From Stenogyne calaminthoides (lineage: Eukaryota > Streptophyta > Magnoliopsida > Lamiales > Lamiaceae): a DNA stretch of 64,000 nt. Location of the stretch: the NCBI GenBank assembly GCA_037126765.1, contig JBBCBC010000017.1, positions 22,063,916 to 22,127,915 of the forward strand, in the 5' to 3' direction. Below are positions 11,060 to 22,900 of the stretch, piece after piece. How positions within the stretch are numbered: position 1 is the stretch's first letter; every line of letters begins with the position of its first letter. The notes beneath the pieces were generated by a model. The model was given only the letters and a program-made list of their open reading frames with translations. It made no database searches and was not told where the DNA came from. Both the position numbers and the translations under genes were made by a program.

Positions 11060-12527
11060 TAATAAAGGATTTGTAATATTTTTATTTAACACAATGAGCA
11101 ACTTTAATACAATAATCAAGCGCTAAATTATTAGTAGGATAATTAACACCGGATAACACTTTTGTGGAATCATTAAAAATTCCCAAAATTTTACACAAAA
11201 AAAAGCATGAATCCCAATATTGAGGATATAAACGGAAATCACAATTTTCTTGAGCAAAAAATGTACATAAAGTATCTTTATACTCCATAGACTCCTTTAA
11301 CAATTTATAAGTGGAATTTCAACAAGTTGACACATCAAGAGAAATTTTTTTGGGACGCATATTGTATGCTCTACAAAAAAAATTCCATTTTTTCAACAAG
11401 TTTGTACGTCTCGCCATATAATAAATAGGGGATCTAATAGGACCAACTTGTTCTTTCAAAGCATCTAAACCATCTTGAACACATACATTTAACATGAAAA
11501 AAATTTCCACTAAGATATGGTTGACAAATATTTGTAAGATCTTCAATAGTAGCCATATTTGCACTAGCATTATCAAAACCAATAGAATTTTTTTTCTAAT
11601 AAGAGCATACTCATTTATAATATCATGCAATTTATCTCTAATATTAACGGCATTGTATTTCGTATCAAAATCTCTATAAGCAATCAATCTTTTGTTAAGA
11701 GTCCATGAATCATCAATCCAAGTGCATGTAACTTCTATATAACTATGCTTTTGAAAATTATCACTCCAAATATCCGCACATATATAAACATTAACATTTA
11801 AATCGGCAAATAGATTAATCAAAGCATATTTATACTCATAAACAACTTTAGCAACATCACAAGTAGTAGTATGACGTGAAACCTTTTTTGCCGCGGGTTA
11901 AAGACCAAGTTGGACAAAATCATTCCAATAGGGATTATCGGAAAATTGAAAAGGAAGATGTTGTGTGCACACAAATTTAGCTTACCATTTTCTATATTTC
12001 ATTTGATCAAATGTAAATAGAGAATTGGAGTTACTTACCTCGCCTTGAACTCCACCACAGCCACTGGTTGACGTAAATCCACAAAGTTATGCTTAGCTTG
12101 AATCAATTCCAAATTTATCCAGGTGCATTTTTTTAAAATGCTTCTCGAATGTCCCATATCCCCCTCTTTTGACAAAAGAATATATTTTGGGACAATAGTT
12201 GCAATGAACTTTAATAGTACCATCCTCGTTGATCACTTTTTTAAAGTGACGTGCCAAAATATCCGATTTAAGTTGTTGGGCTCGACTTGGAGTTGGAGTT
12301 GGGGTTGGAGTTGGCTCGGCCTCGGAGTCGGTTGGGTGTTTTTGACTTTCTTGAGTAGGACGTCGTGGTGGTTCCTCATCTTCAAGAGGATTCTCATAAC
12401 CGGGACCAAGTGTGTGCTCAATATCATCTAAACTCCACTTGATCGGTGCCGGTGGTGTTGGAAGACGAACGGAAGAGGTGGAAGTAGCTTTGCCTTTACC
12501 CTTACCCTTGCTTTGATGGCTTGCCAT
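11060..12527 (-). pseudogene. hAT transposase (RICESLEEPER-like, BED zinc finger), truncated and frameshifted
   Basis: The start codon is at 12525-12527 (MASHQSKGKGKGK). A proline- and threonine-rich N-terminal region precedes a BED zinc finger (HCNYC, then HFKKMH) ending at a stop at 12093. The next recognisable parts are the catalytic core region at 11319-11822 (ADIWSDNFQKHSYIEVTCTWID, later LLKKWNFFCRAY) and the DUF4413-like segment at 11082-11303 (LSGVNYPTNNLALDYC). The C-terminal dimerisation region is absent; the sequence stops near the LTR end at 11032. Frameshifts and stops separate the parts. The Gypsy element apparently interrupted this gene. Confidence 0.8.
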
Positions 12528-12779
12528 AATATGTAAGTGTATATGTAAATAATATATAGTGTAGTGTAATATGTAACTATGTAAGTGTATCAATATATAT
12601 AATATGTAAATAATATAAAATTAGAGAGACTAGAGTAATTAGTAATATAAACTTTGAGAATTGAGTGAGAGTTGAGAGAGATGAGAAGAAAGTAATGTTT
12701 TGAATCACTTTGGGGTGAATTTTGGAGTGGAATGAGTTGGTATTTATATGTGAAAAAGTAATAAATTAAAAAAAAATGC

Positions 12780-13080
12780 ACGAAAACCGATGGTTCGAAC
12801 CGGAACCAGCAATTCCACAGTTCGAACCAGCAGTTCCATAATGGCTATATCATCTTAGCCGTTGGATCTCAATAGCTCTTTAATCTGGGCCGTTGGATCT
12901 CAACGGCTATTTTTTTAAAAGTGAAGCGGTGAATCTGGTTTGAACCGTGGAACCGGCGATTTCGAAGAAGACAGCCGGTCCCGATTCGAACTGGCGGTTC
13001 CCAATTTTGATTTTGCTAGAACCGGAATCGAACCGTGTGTTTTGCGGTTTTGGTTCGGTTTCGGTTTTTCTTTAGCATCT
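12780..13080. repeat. Subterminal region of the hAT element rich in CGGTTCGAACCGG-type motifs
   Basis: About ten variants of a GGTTCGAACC / CCGGAACC palindromic motif lie upstream of the hAT gene in both orientations. hAT ends often carry clustered subterminal motifs of this kind. I could not identify a clean terminal inverted repeat or an 8 bp duplication. Confidence 0.4.
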
Positions 13081-14200
13081 CTAGATCTAGGGGTTTTCGC
13101 TAGGTGGTGCTGGCGGCGGCAGCAGCGTGGTGTTGGAAATTGGGGGAGGCGCGTGGCATGGTAAACGGCGACCTTGTGATATGGTGATGGCGGATCTTAG
13201 GTGTTTTCGCTAGGTAGTGGTGGTGGCGATGACGGTGGTGATAGCGGATTTAGGGTTCTAGTGTTTGGGGGCGAAGACGGTAGAAGTGGTGGTTGTAGCA
13301 TTGCTGCATTGGTAATGGCACCAGCTAGAGCTGATTTAAAGGAGAAGACGATGGCTTCGAGTTTTAGGGGTGGTTGGTGGCGGATCTGAACCCTGTATTG
13401 GTCAAGGGTGCAGAAGTCGAAAAACGCTAGTCGGGCGGTTCTTGGCCGCCTAGGCGCTTCCTAGAATTTTTTATTTTTTTTTTCAATTTTCCACCAAAAA
13501 TCATACACCCAATTAAATTAATAAAAAGCCCAAAGGCCCAAAACTTAGTCTCACTCTTTCGTCTTCAATAGCGTAAATAAAGAGGAGAGCAGTTCACGAA
13601 ATCAGCAGCTTCCAAACCCTAATCCAACAATTTCCGCCGCCACCCCTACCACAACGCCCACCGCCGCACCCGCCACAATGCCCGCCGCCGCGACCATCTC
13701 CCTCGCTCGCGCCGCACACCCATTTGCTGCAGAGACACCTCGCCTATTCGCCGCTTGCAGGCCGCCGCTGTTGTGCCCACCCAAGCCGCACACCCTATGC
13801 TGCAGAGGTGCCTCACATATTCGCCGCTTGCAGGCCGCCGCCGCCGTGCCCACCCAAGCCTCCCAAGATGTTGTTGCAGTTGTAGGGCAGGCCAATTTGG
13901 CCCGATTTTTCACCCGTAGGCAGCTGGCCGATTTGGCCGCCTAGGCGGCGCCTAGTCCGCCTAGACGACGACTATTGCAGGATCCGACTTTAATGGCCGA
14001 TTTTCCTAAAATCACGGCGAGCGACCGCCCCTAGCCCGAGTTCTGCAACCATGGTATTGGTTGGTGTGATAGTGGTGGCGGAATCGACGGTGACGGTGGT
14101 GATGGCAGGATCATATGACGGCAGTAGTGCTGCTCGTAACTCACTCACTCGATCTAAAAAAAAATCGGTGGTGGTAAATCTAAACTCTACCTATATAGAT
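13080..14200. other. GC-rich intergenic stretch, no supported gene
   Basis: It contains GGTGGTGG-type and GCCGCC-type low-complexity sequence and two copies of a GCCGCCTAGGCG palindrome (about 13449-13460 and 13937-13950). Several open frames exist on both strands but show only alanine-, arginine- or glycine-rich sequence and no domain. I read it as decayed repeat sequence. Confidence 0.4.
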
Positions 14201-14328
14201 TGATGTAATAAGGAAAATGGTATATGAGATAGAAGGAAAATAAATGTGCATCGAATAATTAAAATAGAGAAAAGAGGAGAGGTAGAAAAGATATCGTGAA
14301 TTTCATTTTTGGCAAGGGCAAATACATG

Positions 14329-14470
14329 TGCATTTTTATATTGAACAATGCATTTCTTTGGCACATACGCATTTTTATATTGAACAATGCATTTATTTGG
14401 TAAACAATGCATTATTATTGGAAAATGTGCATTATTCATGAACAATGCATATTTTGGTACACACATGCAA
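14329..14470. repeat. Irregular short tandem repeat around AACAATGCATT
   Basis: Four to five degenerate copies of a unit of about 25-50 bases, GCATTTTTATATTGAACAAT and variants, lie head to tail. Confidence 0.6.
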
Positions 14471-14931
14471 TTTTGTTAGCAATATATATTTTTTATGAAT
14501 GATACAATTTTATGCACATGCATTACATAAATGGGAATTAAAGCCCAAAAATTAAAGGGCCCGAAAATTGAAAAAAAAGGGCCCGAAAAGCCTAAATAAG
14601 TGGGGCTGGAACAATCCGCTGAAGAAAAAATAAATTACAACTTAAAAATAGTAATAACAAGAAGAATTTTAAATATTGATGACAAGGAATTTAAATAATA
14701 CTTAATAAGAGAAAAATTCATTGGGGGTGGGGGGACAAAAGAAAGAGTGCTACATTATTTTTGTCGGTAAAGTAGTACAATTGAGGGGTAAAATAGACAA
14801 GCAACACAACTTTTTTGTAATGCACAGTAGCAAATGTACCTGGTAGTAAGTTTGGTTTTTGAAATGTAGTAAACAATCGACCCCCTGATTATTTTTTGTT
14901 TTCCATAGTTTATGGGATTTATTATTTCCTA

Positions 14932-15220
14932 CTCCCTCCACCCCTCTCTTATTTGAACATTTGACAAAAAAGATTCATTCCAAATTTAATTGAATATTTC
15001 TATAAATAGCAATAAATTTTTTTTTTTTTATCTATATTTCTCAAACATCTCAATATTATACTCTATGTCATTATTTTTCCACACTAAATTCAATTTTATC
15101 TCATTTAATTTACACAAATATCACTTCTTTATCATTTAACCCCCATAAAAAATAATTATATCCCTTTTAATAATAATAAGCAACTCCTATATTAAAAAAT
15201 CCGTGCAAGTAGTAAATGTA
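14932..15220. mobile_element. Stowaway-like element remnant, one end only
   Basis: It begins after a TA with CTCCCTCCACCCCTCTCTTA, the conserved Stowaway terminal motif. A matching right terminus is not present; the similarity to other copies fades after CTCCTATATTAAA near 15190. A right-end fragment of what seems the same family ends AGAGGGAGTA at about 20556 in intron 12 of the helicase gene. Confidence 0.5.
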
Positions 15221-15433
15221 ACTTTTTCCCCACCTTTGTTTTTTTTTTGGTAGTGACAAGGTGTTCATCTCTTTATCATTGATATAGTGTTGTTTATGGT
15301 TCATCATGAACAAATGTATTATGTATCCCTCCACTATCTTGTTGCAATGTTCGCGCTGAGCAGTATCTTAATTGAATAGCTCATTTTTCAAACCATGACC
15401 CTTTTTTGATGAAATTAATCTTCTTTATACTTA

Positions 15434-16128
15434 GGGTGCGTTTATTTTGGGATTTAAGTGTGTGGAGCAAGTCAAGATTTTAGAATCATTGATGAATAGT
15501 AAATGTGTATGTTTGTTTTGGAATTTGAGTAGAGTGGGATTTAACTTTATGTCAAATCAATGTTTAATAATGATTAATATTTTATTATTATATTATATTG
15601 AGTTATGTGGTGGATAAATAAATAATTGTGTAATATTTAATTATGCTTTTTATTTTAATTATATAAGTACTTGCGTAAATTTAAAAAGTCCGAAGAGTAA
15701 CTTATACTAACCTCCAGTTTTTTGTTTTTTATTTTTACATAACCAAAAAGATACTATGGAGTATGTTTTAGTAAATAAAACTATTATTTTGGAGGAAAAA
15801 AAAAATCGCAACAATTAACAGAGAAAATTAAATTATTTAACATTACTTGATTAATATTTCTTGATAAATAGTAGAATATTATTTTATTTTAGAATGGTGG
15901 ATTATTTTAAAGTGGTGGTAAAATTATTAAAGTGTATAAAGTGTGATGTATTGAGAAGAGTAATAATATGTTTTATAGATATTTGTAGGTAATAATAGGT
16001 TTAATAGGTATTTATAGGTGTGGATTGAATGTGGTATTTAAAAACCAGAATCTAAATCTCAAACTCGTATGAGACAGGGAGAGTAAAGTTCTAAGTCCAT
16101 TCGTGTGAGTCCCAAAACAAAGACAGCC
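15434..16128. mobile_element. Harbinger-like miniature element (695 bp)
   Basis: The left end is GGGTGCGTTTATTTTGGGAT and the right end, read inverted, is GGCTGTCTTTGTTTTGGGAC. Both are flanked by TTA (15431-15433 and 16129-16131), the three-base duplication typical of PIF/Harbinger elements. No coding capacity is visible. Confidence 0.55.
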
Positions 16129-16137
16129 TTAATGTAT

Positions 16138-16340
16138 TGCATTCAAGAACACCATGCACTCATAATACATTTTAAAACCATGCAACTTATTTACACTGAA
16201 TCATGCAACTATTTTTTTATATTAATAGTTACACGGTTAAATATAAATGAACAGCATCTTTTAGTATAACTAATTGCATGTTTCTAAAATCCACTATAAG
16301 TATACGGTGCATCTAAATGCATACAAGACTTAGTCATAAT
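16138..16340. mobile_element. Foldback repeat, family F, copy 1
   Basis: Two inverted arms (CACCATGCACTCATAATACA near 16150 and its counterpart near 16300) surround a centre containing ACACTGAATCATGCAACTAT. Related copies are at 29735-29905, 53735-53965, 57855-58030 and 60588-60762. This copy is the most degenerate on one arm. Confidence 0.5.
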
Positions 16341-16355
16341 ATGCACATATATAAG

Positions 16356-16375
16356 CATATATATATATATATATA
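16356..16375. repeat. AT dinucleotide microsatellite
   Basis: About ten AT units, followed by a short AC run. Confidence 0.9.
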
Positions 16376-16824
16376 CACACACATGCGTGCAAAAACAAAC
16401 AGGAGAACCTTTTCAAGCTCTAAAACTCATGCAAACAATAAACTCAGAAATGGGAAATGAATAAAAAAGTCATACATAAACTCAATATCTGCATTCCAAT
16501 AAAAAAAATGGATGTGGTAAGGCTACAAGGGAAATAACTTCAATCCTTAAAAACTCCCAGCAAAGTATGAGACTCACAAAATGCTTGTAACAAACATCAT
16601 TTTTAAAGCTTATAATATATAATTCTACACTGAAATTTAACCCAAAATCTGATGCAAGTACATCAAAATTCTGCAGCACTGAATCAGATACATTAATGTT
16701 ACACTTAACTCGCAAAAATATGAGATTCTTCATGTCACTTGTGGCTAGCTAAACCACCCGAAATTCAGCTGCTAAAATCAATGGAGCAACATACTATTTG
16801 CTCCCAAGGGATCAAATGCATAAC

Positions 16825-19800
16825 CTAACGGCGGTTGTACCTGAAGAGAAACAGAATCATTTAACTAAAAGACAAATAATTTGAGATGTATAATAGATTA
16901 TACTATTTAACAAGTGGAGCAACCCAATTTTGAATCCACTTGCACATCATCAAGATGGAAAACAAATACTAAACTGGAAAGTATCGTAACAATACAAGAG
17001 TCACTTTATATTGACTAAATTTGTGATGGCAATTCATGGAAACCTAGACTAATAAATTCATAGAAACAAGATAAAATGCATTTTCAAGTCTTGGAACTTC
17101 TAGATTTTATTTCATTGAACAACATACTTATTCTTTTCAATACTGAGCCCTTGAACATTATTTGTGTTCACATTGCATAAATAAAAGATTTTGGGCTCAA
17201 TAAAACAAAAGAAAGGTCTTCGAGGGCTCAATCAGATAAAAAAATGTGAAAAGTTCAACTTCTTAAAAATGCATGTTTTTCGTATAAATGAGATGATGCA
17301 GGATGAAGACATGAGATGAAACTTTGTCCTCTAACCATACATAGAGGTGGTGTTTGCAAACTCTGTAAAACAGGTAGAATCACTTTTTTAAATCATGCAT
17401 TAAGTAGTTGGGTCACGCCTACTTCCAAAAAAGCACTTCAAAACTGTTCAATAGAGTTTGAAAACATGCCCTAAGCTGACTTTTGAAAAGACGTGATTCT
17501 AGGAGCTGTTTGTAGAGCTTGAATACACACCCTAATTTGGCAAATGAGAATTAATGTATTGCTTCAATGGATTTAATTAAGTTTATGCAACAAGCTGAAC
17601 AGGATAAAAAAATAAATTATTATACCTTGATTTACTCTTGAATGAGGATTTCTTCTTCCCACCACCTCCTCCAATAGTCCTCTTCTGCTTTTTCTCACTC
17701 ATGTCACTCTGGAAAAGTTCGTGCATCTCATCTGCTCTTGATTTAGTTCCTTGGGCAGGACGCTTTTGATTTTTAACCGACTTTCTTACAATCTTTCCAG
17801 CATCAACAGCCTTTTTAGCAGCCTTCACTGCTTTTGCTCTACGGTATGCAACATCAACAAGAGAAATTCCACTTCTCTCTTTATCTTTTTTCTCTCCACC
17901 CTGGTCAAACTAATTGTTAGAAACACTTTGCAAAACATGAAGGTACTGAGAGAAACCAAAACGACATTCAAATTCATAGAGAAGTATGTAAGAAGAGGAC
18001 AAAATTATTACAGAGATATCTAGTAAGTAGACGAAAGGTACAACAAATGAAATATCATGTGATAAAAGTAGAGCTCATGTGATAGAAGGTGATAATGTCC
18101 CATTTAAGAAACTCAATCACAAACTGCCAAAAATGTTGTTACAAAAAATTGCAGCAGACAGCAGAAAATTCACTTTGCATGATATTGTACTTATTTTTTA
18201 TTTTTTAAATTAACAGAGGCATGTATATCATACAGCAAACGAAAAATGAAAGAATATGCACCTTGACTTCATCTTCATCCTCTAACATCTCTCTTGCTGC
18301 CTCCAACTTTCTCCTTTGTTTCCTTGGCATATTTTTCTGTAGAAAAGTTAGCTTCATATCAATAAATATCGACAGACAAAATGAAACATGGCATATACAT
18401 AACTGCAGTATGTAAAATACCTCGCGCTCTCGCTTTCTCTTTTCCTTCATCTTTAAATCTTCTGCTTGTTCAGCACTGATTGCTTCATTTCCAGAACCTT
18501 TTCTCTTATCCAAAGCTTCCTAGTGAACCATTAGCAGTACCACTTAGATAGTTAGCAAAGGGACACAATTATGAGTTTAAGATATACAAAGGTTACTAGG
18601 TTCTACTATCACTCACAGCTCATACATTAGGTTTTGATAGACATCTTGGAAAGGGGAACATTCTAAACAAAAAGAGGAAAAGAAGTCTAAAGACTAAAAT
18701 AAAAAGAGGTTGGACATCCGACTTATATCTCCTGGGTGTACATTTAATTGAATGAGAGATGGGCTGTAAAGTTGTCAGCATCACAAGCCATCATATTAGT
18801 ATGTTTGATTTGAGATTTAGTGGGTTTTGAAAGATTTTTTAATTGATAGTTGTTTTGTATTGGTGTGTATTTTGTATTGAAAGGCACCTTATTACTATCA
18901 ATAAGCAATGATAATAGAAGTGGGAATTAAAAAAAACAAAATTGCATTGATGAGTCATTGGGGAGAGAGTAGTGTATAAAAAATAGTATTTATAGGATTT
19001 ATAGGTATTGTAGGGGTAGATGAATTGAATATTTAAAAATCAGAATCTAAAATCCCAAGGTACAACAGGATTTAGATTTCAAAATTTCAAACCCAGTTTT
19101 CTAATCCCAAATGGAACATACCGCAGGCTACTTCATTCACATAAAAGCTTCAACAAATGAAGATCATCCAGTCATTACAACAATAACAAAAAAAAAAAAC
19201 AGGCAGGTATTACCTTTGCTGCCTTAGCTACAAGTTTTTTTTCCTTCTCCGTAGCAAACCAAGTTCGTTTTGGACGTGAATATATTTCTTCTTTGTGAGC
19301 AATCATGTTTTCTGCCTATAAGTCAAAAGAAACGTGTAAACATTATACATACAGAATATATACTTTGACTGGGTTTCGTAAGGCTTTTAATACATAAAAG
19401 AATATGTTATAGTTATATTCCATGTACATTTAAGGTGCTCCTTGAACGCGCAAAAAATATTAAGAAATAACTTAAAATATGTGTATTTCATATAACGAGT
19501 AATCTAACATATTTGATTCAGTATTACTTTTTGTTAATTCTAGAATGTAGAAAAGCATTACTTACAAACCAACAAACTGAATAAAAAGATACTCGTAATA
19601 TATATAGTTAGGATATAAACAAAAATGAATATAAACTTGTTTTGGCTGTGGCAGAACAATCCCATGGAAAAAAAGAAATCTAAAACTCGAATGGGATGTT
19701 GGAAACAGAAAATAAAGTAGGTTTAATTTCATTATTTTTTTCCCTAATCTATGCAGATAATTAAAAATCAAAAATAATTTTTAAAATGTAGTTCTTCTGT

Positions 19801-19921
19801 TGCTAATTTGTCACATATACAAGATGAAATACAACCAATAGGGTTGATAATAGTATGGCAGGATGCTTCCATGCCTTCATTCTCTCTTTAAATCAAGTAA
19901 CACAAGAGTAGGGGTTTAATA

Positions 19922-19967
<46 letters not shown>

Positions 19968-22900
19968 ATGATAGTTTGCAAAAACTTGGCACCAATAAAA
20001 GCTATGAAGTGTTCAAACAAAAAAATAAAAGAAACAAAAAATAGACCTTGGCAACTTCCATTTCAGCTTTTCTTAGAGCCATCTCTTCCCTGCAGCAATC
20101 AAAGAAAATAAATGGTGGTATAGATCATAATTCAGGTGCAGAATCTGATATAAAACTGATAAAAATGAAGCAATTACCATTCTTCTTGAAGAATCGAGTA
20201 AACTTGATCTTCCATTTGCTCAATTATTTGAGACCACTTCTTTATCGATTGCTCTGCCACGATTCGGCTCCTCAACCTCGAACCAGCTCTTTTAACCTGT
20301 TATAATGGTTAAGAGGTTATTAAACTCAAGCAAAAACTTCGTTCATTTTTTATTTTATTTTTTGTACAATGTAGAGGACATCCATAAATAACTTTCTTGA
20401 TAATCAACCAATGAAATCATAAAAGAAAAAACTGGATGATTAACATGAAGCGAAATTTGTAAAACTTGATGGATATGATATGCAACTGCTACAAATAACT
20501 CCTACATTAAACCCGTGCAAACAGTTAATGTTCAAACAAGAAGTGGCAGAGGGAGTATATTCTTAAGTATAACATTACTGTTAATCATTAATGACAAACT
20601 GTATATTGTTTTACAAAACTGCCTCTACATATGAACTTATACGTGAGATTTGTGTATATGCAATTTCCAGAGCCTAATTACTTAATTCATTTTATTTTAC
20701 CTTGCACAAAAATAAATAAGCTGAGGTTTAACTTATTAAATTACAATTTGCACCCACATATACTCAGAACATAGTTGTTAAAGGCACGCCCCTAAGGGGC
20801 AATGCACACGGTGATCAAGGGCTGGTGTCTCTCCATGGGTGAGGGGGGCGCAGATGTTCAAAGCTTTTTTTTTTAAGTTTAGCAAAGGAAAACGCGTTTC
20901 TAGGGTTCAGAATAGTACATACACCTTTTTGTCTATAAGTAGAAGTGTAAAACTAGGGTTTTTACCTTCCAAGACTAAAAGAAAAGTTACAGCGGCTCTC
21001 TTCCCACTCACTTCACTTCTTCCTTTTCCCTTATTTAAGTTTTTTTAATAGTACATACATTTTTTAAAAAAACTTTGTCATTTATGTGCTTTTGAACTTC
21101 AATCTAATATTTATTTAGATGCTAATATGTCTATTAAGTTTATATTAGTTTTAAAAATAGTGTACAAAAGGCGCGCAACTCAAGCGCAAGGCACGCCCTT
21201 GCATAGCGGTGCGCCTTGCGTCCTAAACAACTATGACTCAGAACCATGGGTCCTGAGCCTTTTATAATAAGCTGACGTTTAACATATCTATATTCTATAA
21301 AGCACATAATATACACACACGATTCCACTTGAGTCGCACCAGATATAGCCCATTCTACACCAAGAAACCAAAACTTCCTGAGCTTTTCAATTGAATCTTA
21401 AATAAGTAAAGCACAAGATAATTTAAATACTTACAATAGCTTTTAGAAGGGAACGATCATCATCAGTTAAAAAGGTAACAGCATATCCTTCTCTGCCAGC
21501 TCTGGCAGTTCGACCAACTCGATGGACATAACTGCAGAGGCAAAACTTGTTATTCAATTGTAGATAATCACACAAAGGTTGTTTAACAGGTTTTGGAGAT
21601 GATGAAAGTTGAGAAAATGAGGTAAATAAGATCTAGATTTGGGAAATTGCACTCCATATTCATATTCGATTAATTACGATTAAATCTGAAATATTCAAAT
21701 TCCAACACTTTATTTTTTGATTAAAAAAGTATTGGAATTTGAATAAAAGCATCACTATATTTGATTTTGTATTCATGAATATTCAATTTATATATTTAGA
21801 TATAATTAAATAAATAATTAATAATATGTACTCCCTCCATCCCACTATATTTGTCCCACCTTCCTTTAATGGACGTCCCACTATATTTGTCCCAGTCCAT
21901 AAAAGGAAAAGGTAACACTCCACTAACTATTATTTTAATATTATTCTCCTCACTTTTCATCCCAACTACCCTAAATACCTTCATTTTTCATTCATTAAAT
22001 ACTATAAAAGTCCACTATCTATTATTTTAATATTATTCCTTAAACAACTCAACAAAAAGAAGTGGGATAAATATACCGGGACGGAGGGAGTATTATTAAT
22101 TAGAGAATATTTAATTAATATATATTTTCCTATATAACTTAATTTCTGAAGATTAATAAATAAAAATAATTTAAGAAAAAAACCAGAAGTTTCTTAAAAA
22201 TAAAATGAATCTAAATTTTGAATCAAATCGAACACGAATCGGACTTAAAATTCAAAATTTAAATGAATATGAATATTCGAATCCTTTATCGAATAAAATA
22301 GTGTCGCATTCGCCTTGATTCGATTTGTTTACATCCCTACTTACAACTGAACTAAAAATTAAATATCCAATGTTAAAATCAATCACCATACACCAATTTT
22401 TACCTTGTAAGGTCCCGTGGACACGAAAAATTAATGACTGTCTGAACGCCAATAATATCAAGACCCTGAAAAACAAAATATAATAATGAGATGGCCCCAC
22501 CATCATCTCAACAAGAACATATTCTACGAACTGATTTTAGTGTAGCTAAATTAATAATTAGATCTTATACTTACACGAGCAGCAACATCTGTTGCAATAA
22601 GAAAATCCACTTGCTGCTTTCTGAAAAGTTCCAAGGCCTACACATAAATCATGAAAACAAGCCTCAAAATACGGTATGGAACATATAACAAAAAAAAAAC
22701 ATGTCACGAGATACTTACATCTAGACGCTGAGCCTGGGTCAGGTCTCCATGAAGCTCGGCTGATTTAAGGCCAGCTAACCCAAATAAAATCTTCAATCTA
22801 TGGGCTGCCTTTTTGGTACCACTGAAAAAGAACACAAAAACCTCTAAGGCGTGAACTAAGAAAAACGCAAAAATAATTCAAATGATGTTGTTGATAATGA

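Noticed and set aside
13201..13944. G- and A-rich open frames on both strands
   Set aside because: GCC and GGT repeat sequence without domain or conserved start; looks like decayed repeat.
17583..17625. Read-through of helicase exon 18 giving a different C-terminal tail
   Set aside because: A GT donor at this point and an AG acceptor at 16841-16842 restore the conserved SKSRYNRR ending, so splicing is far more likely.
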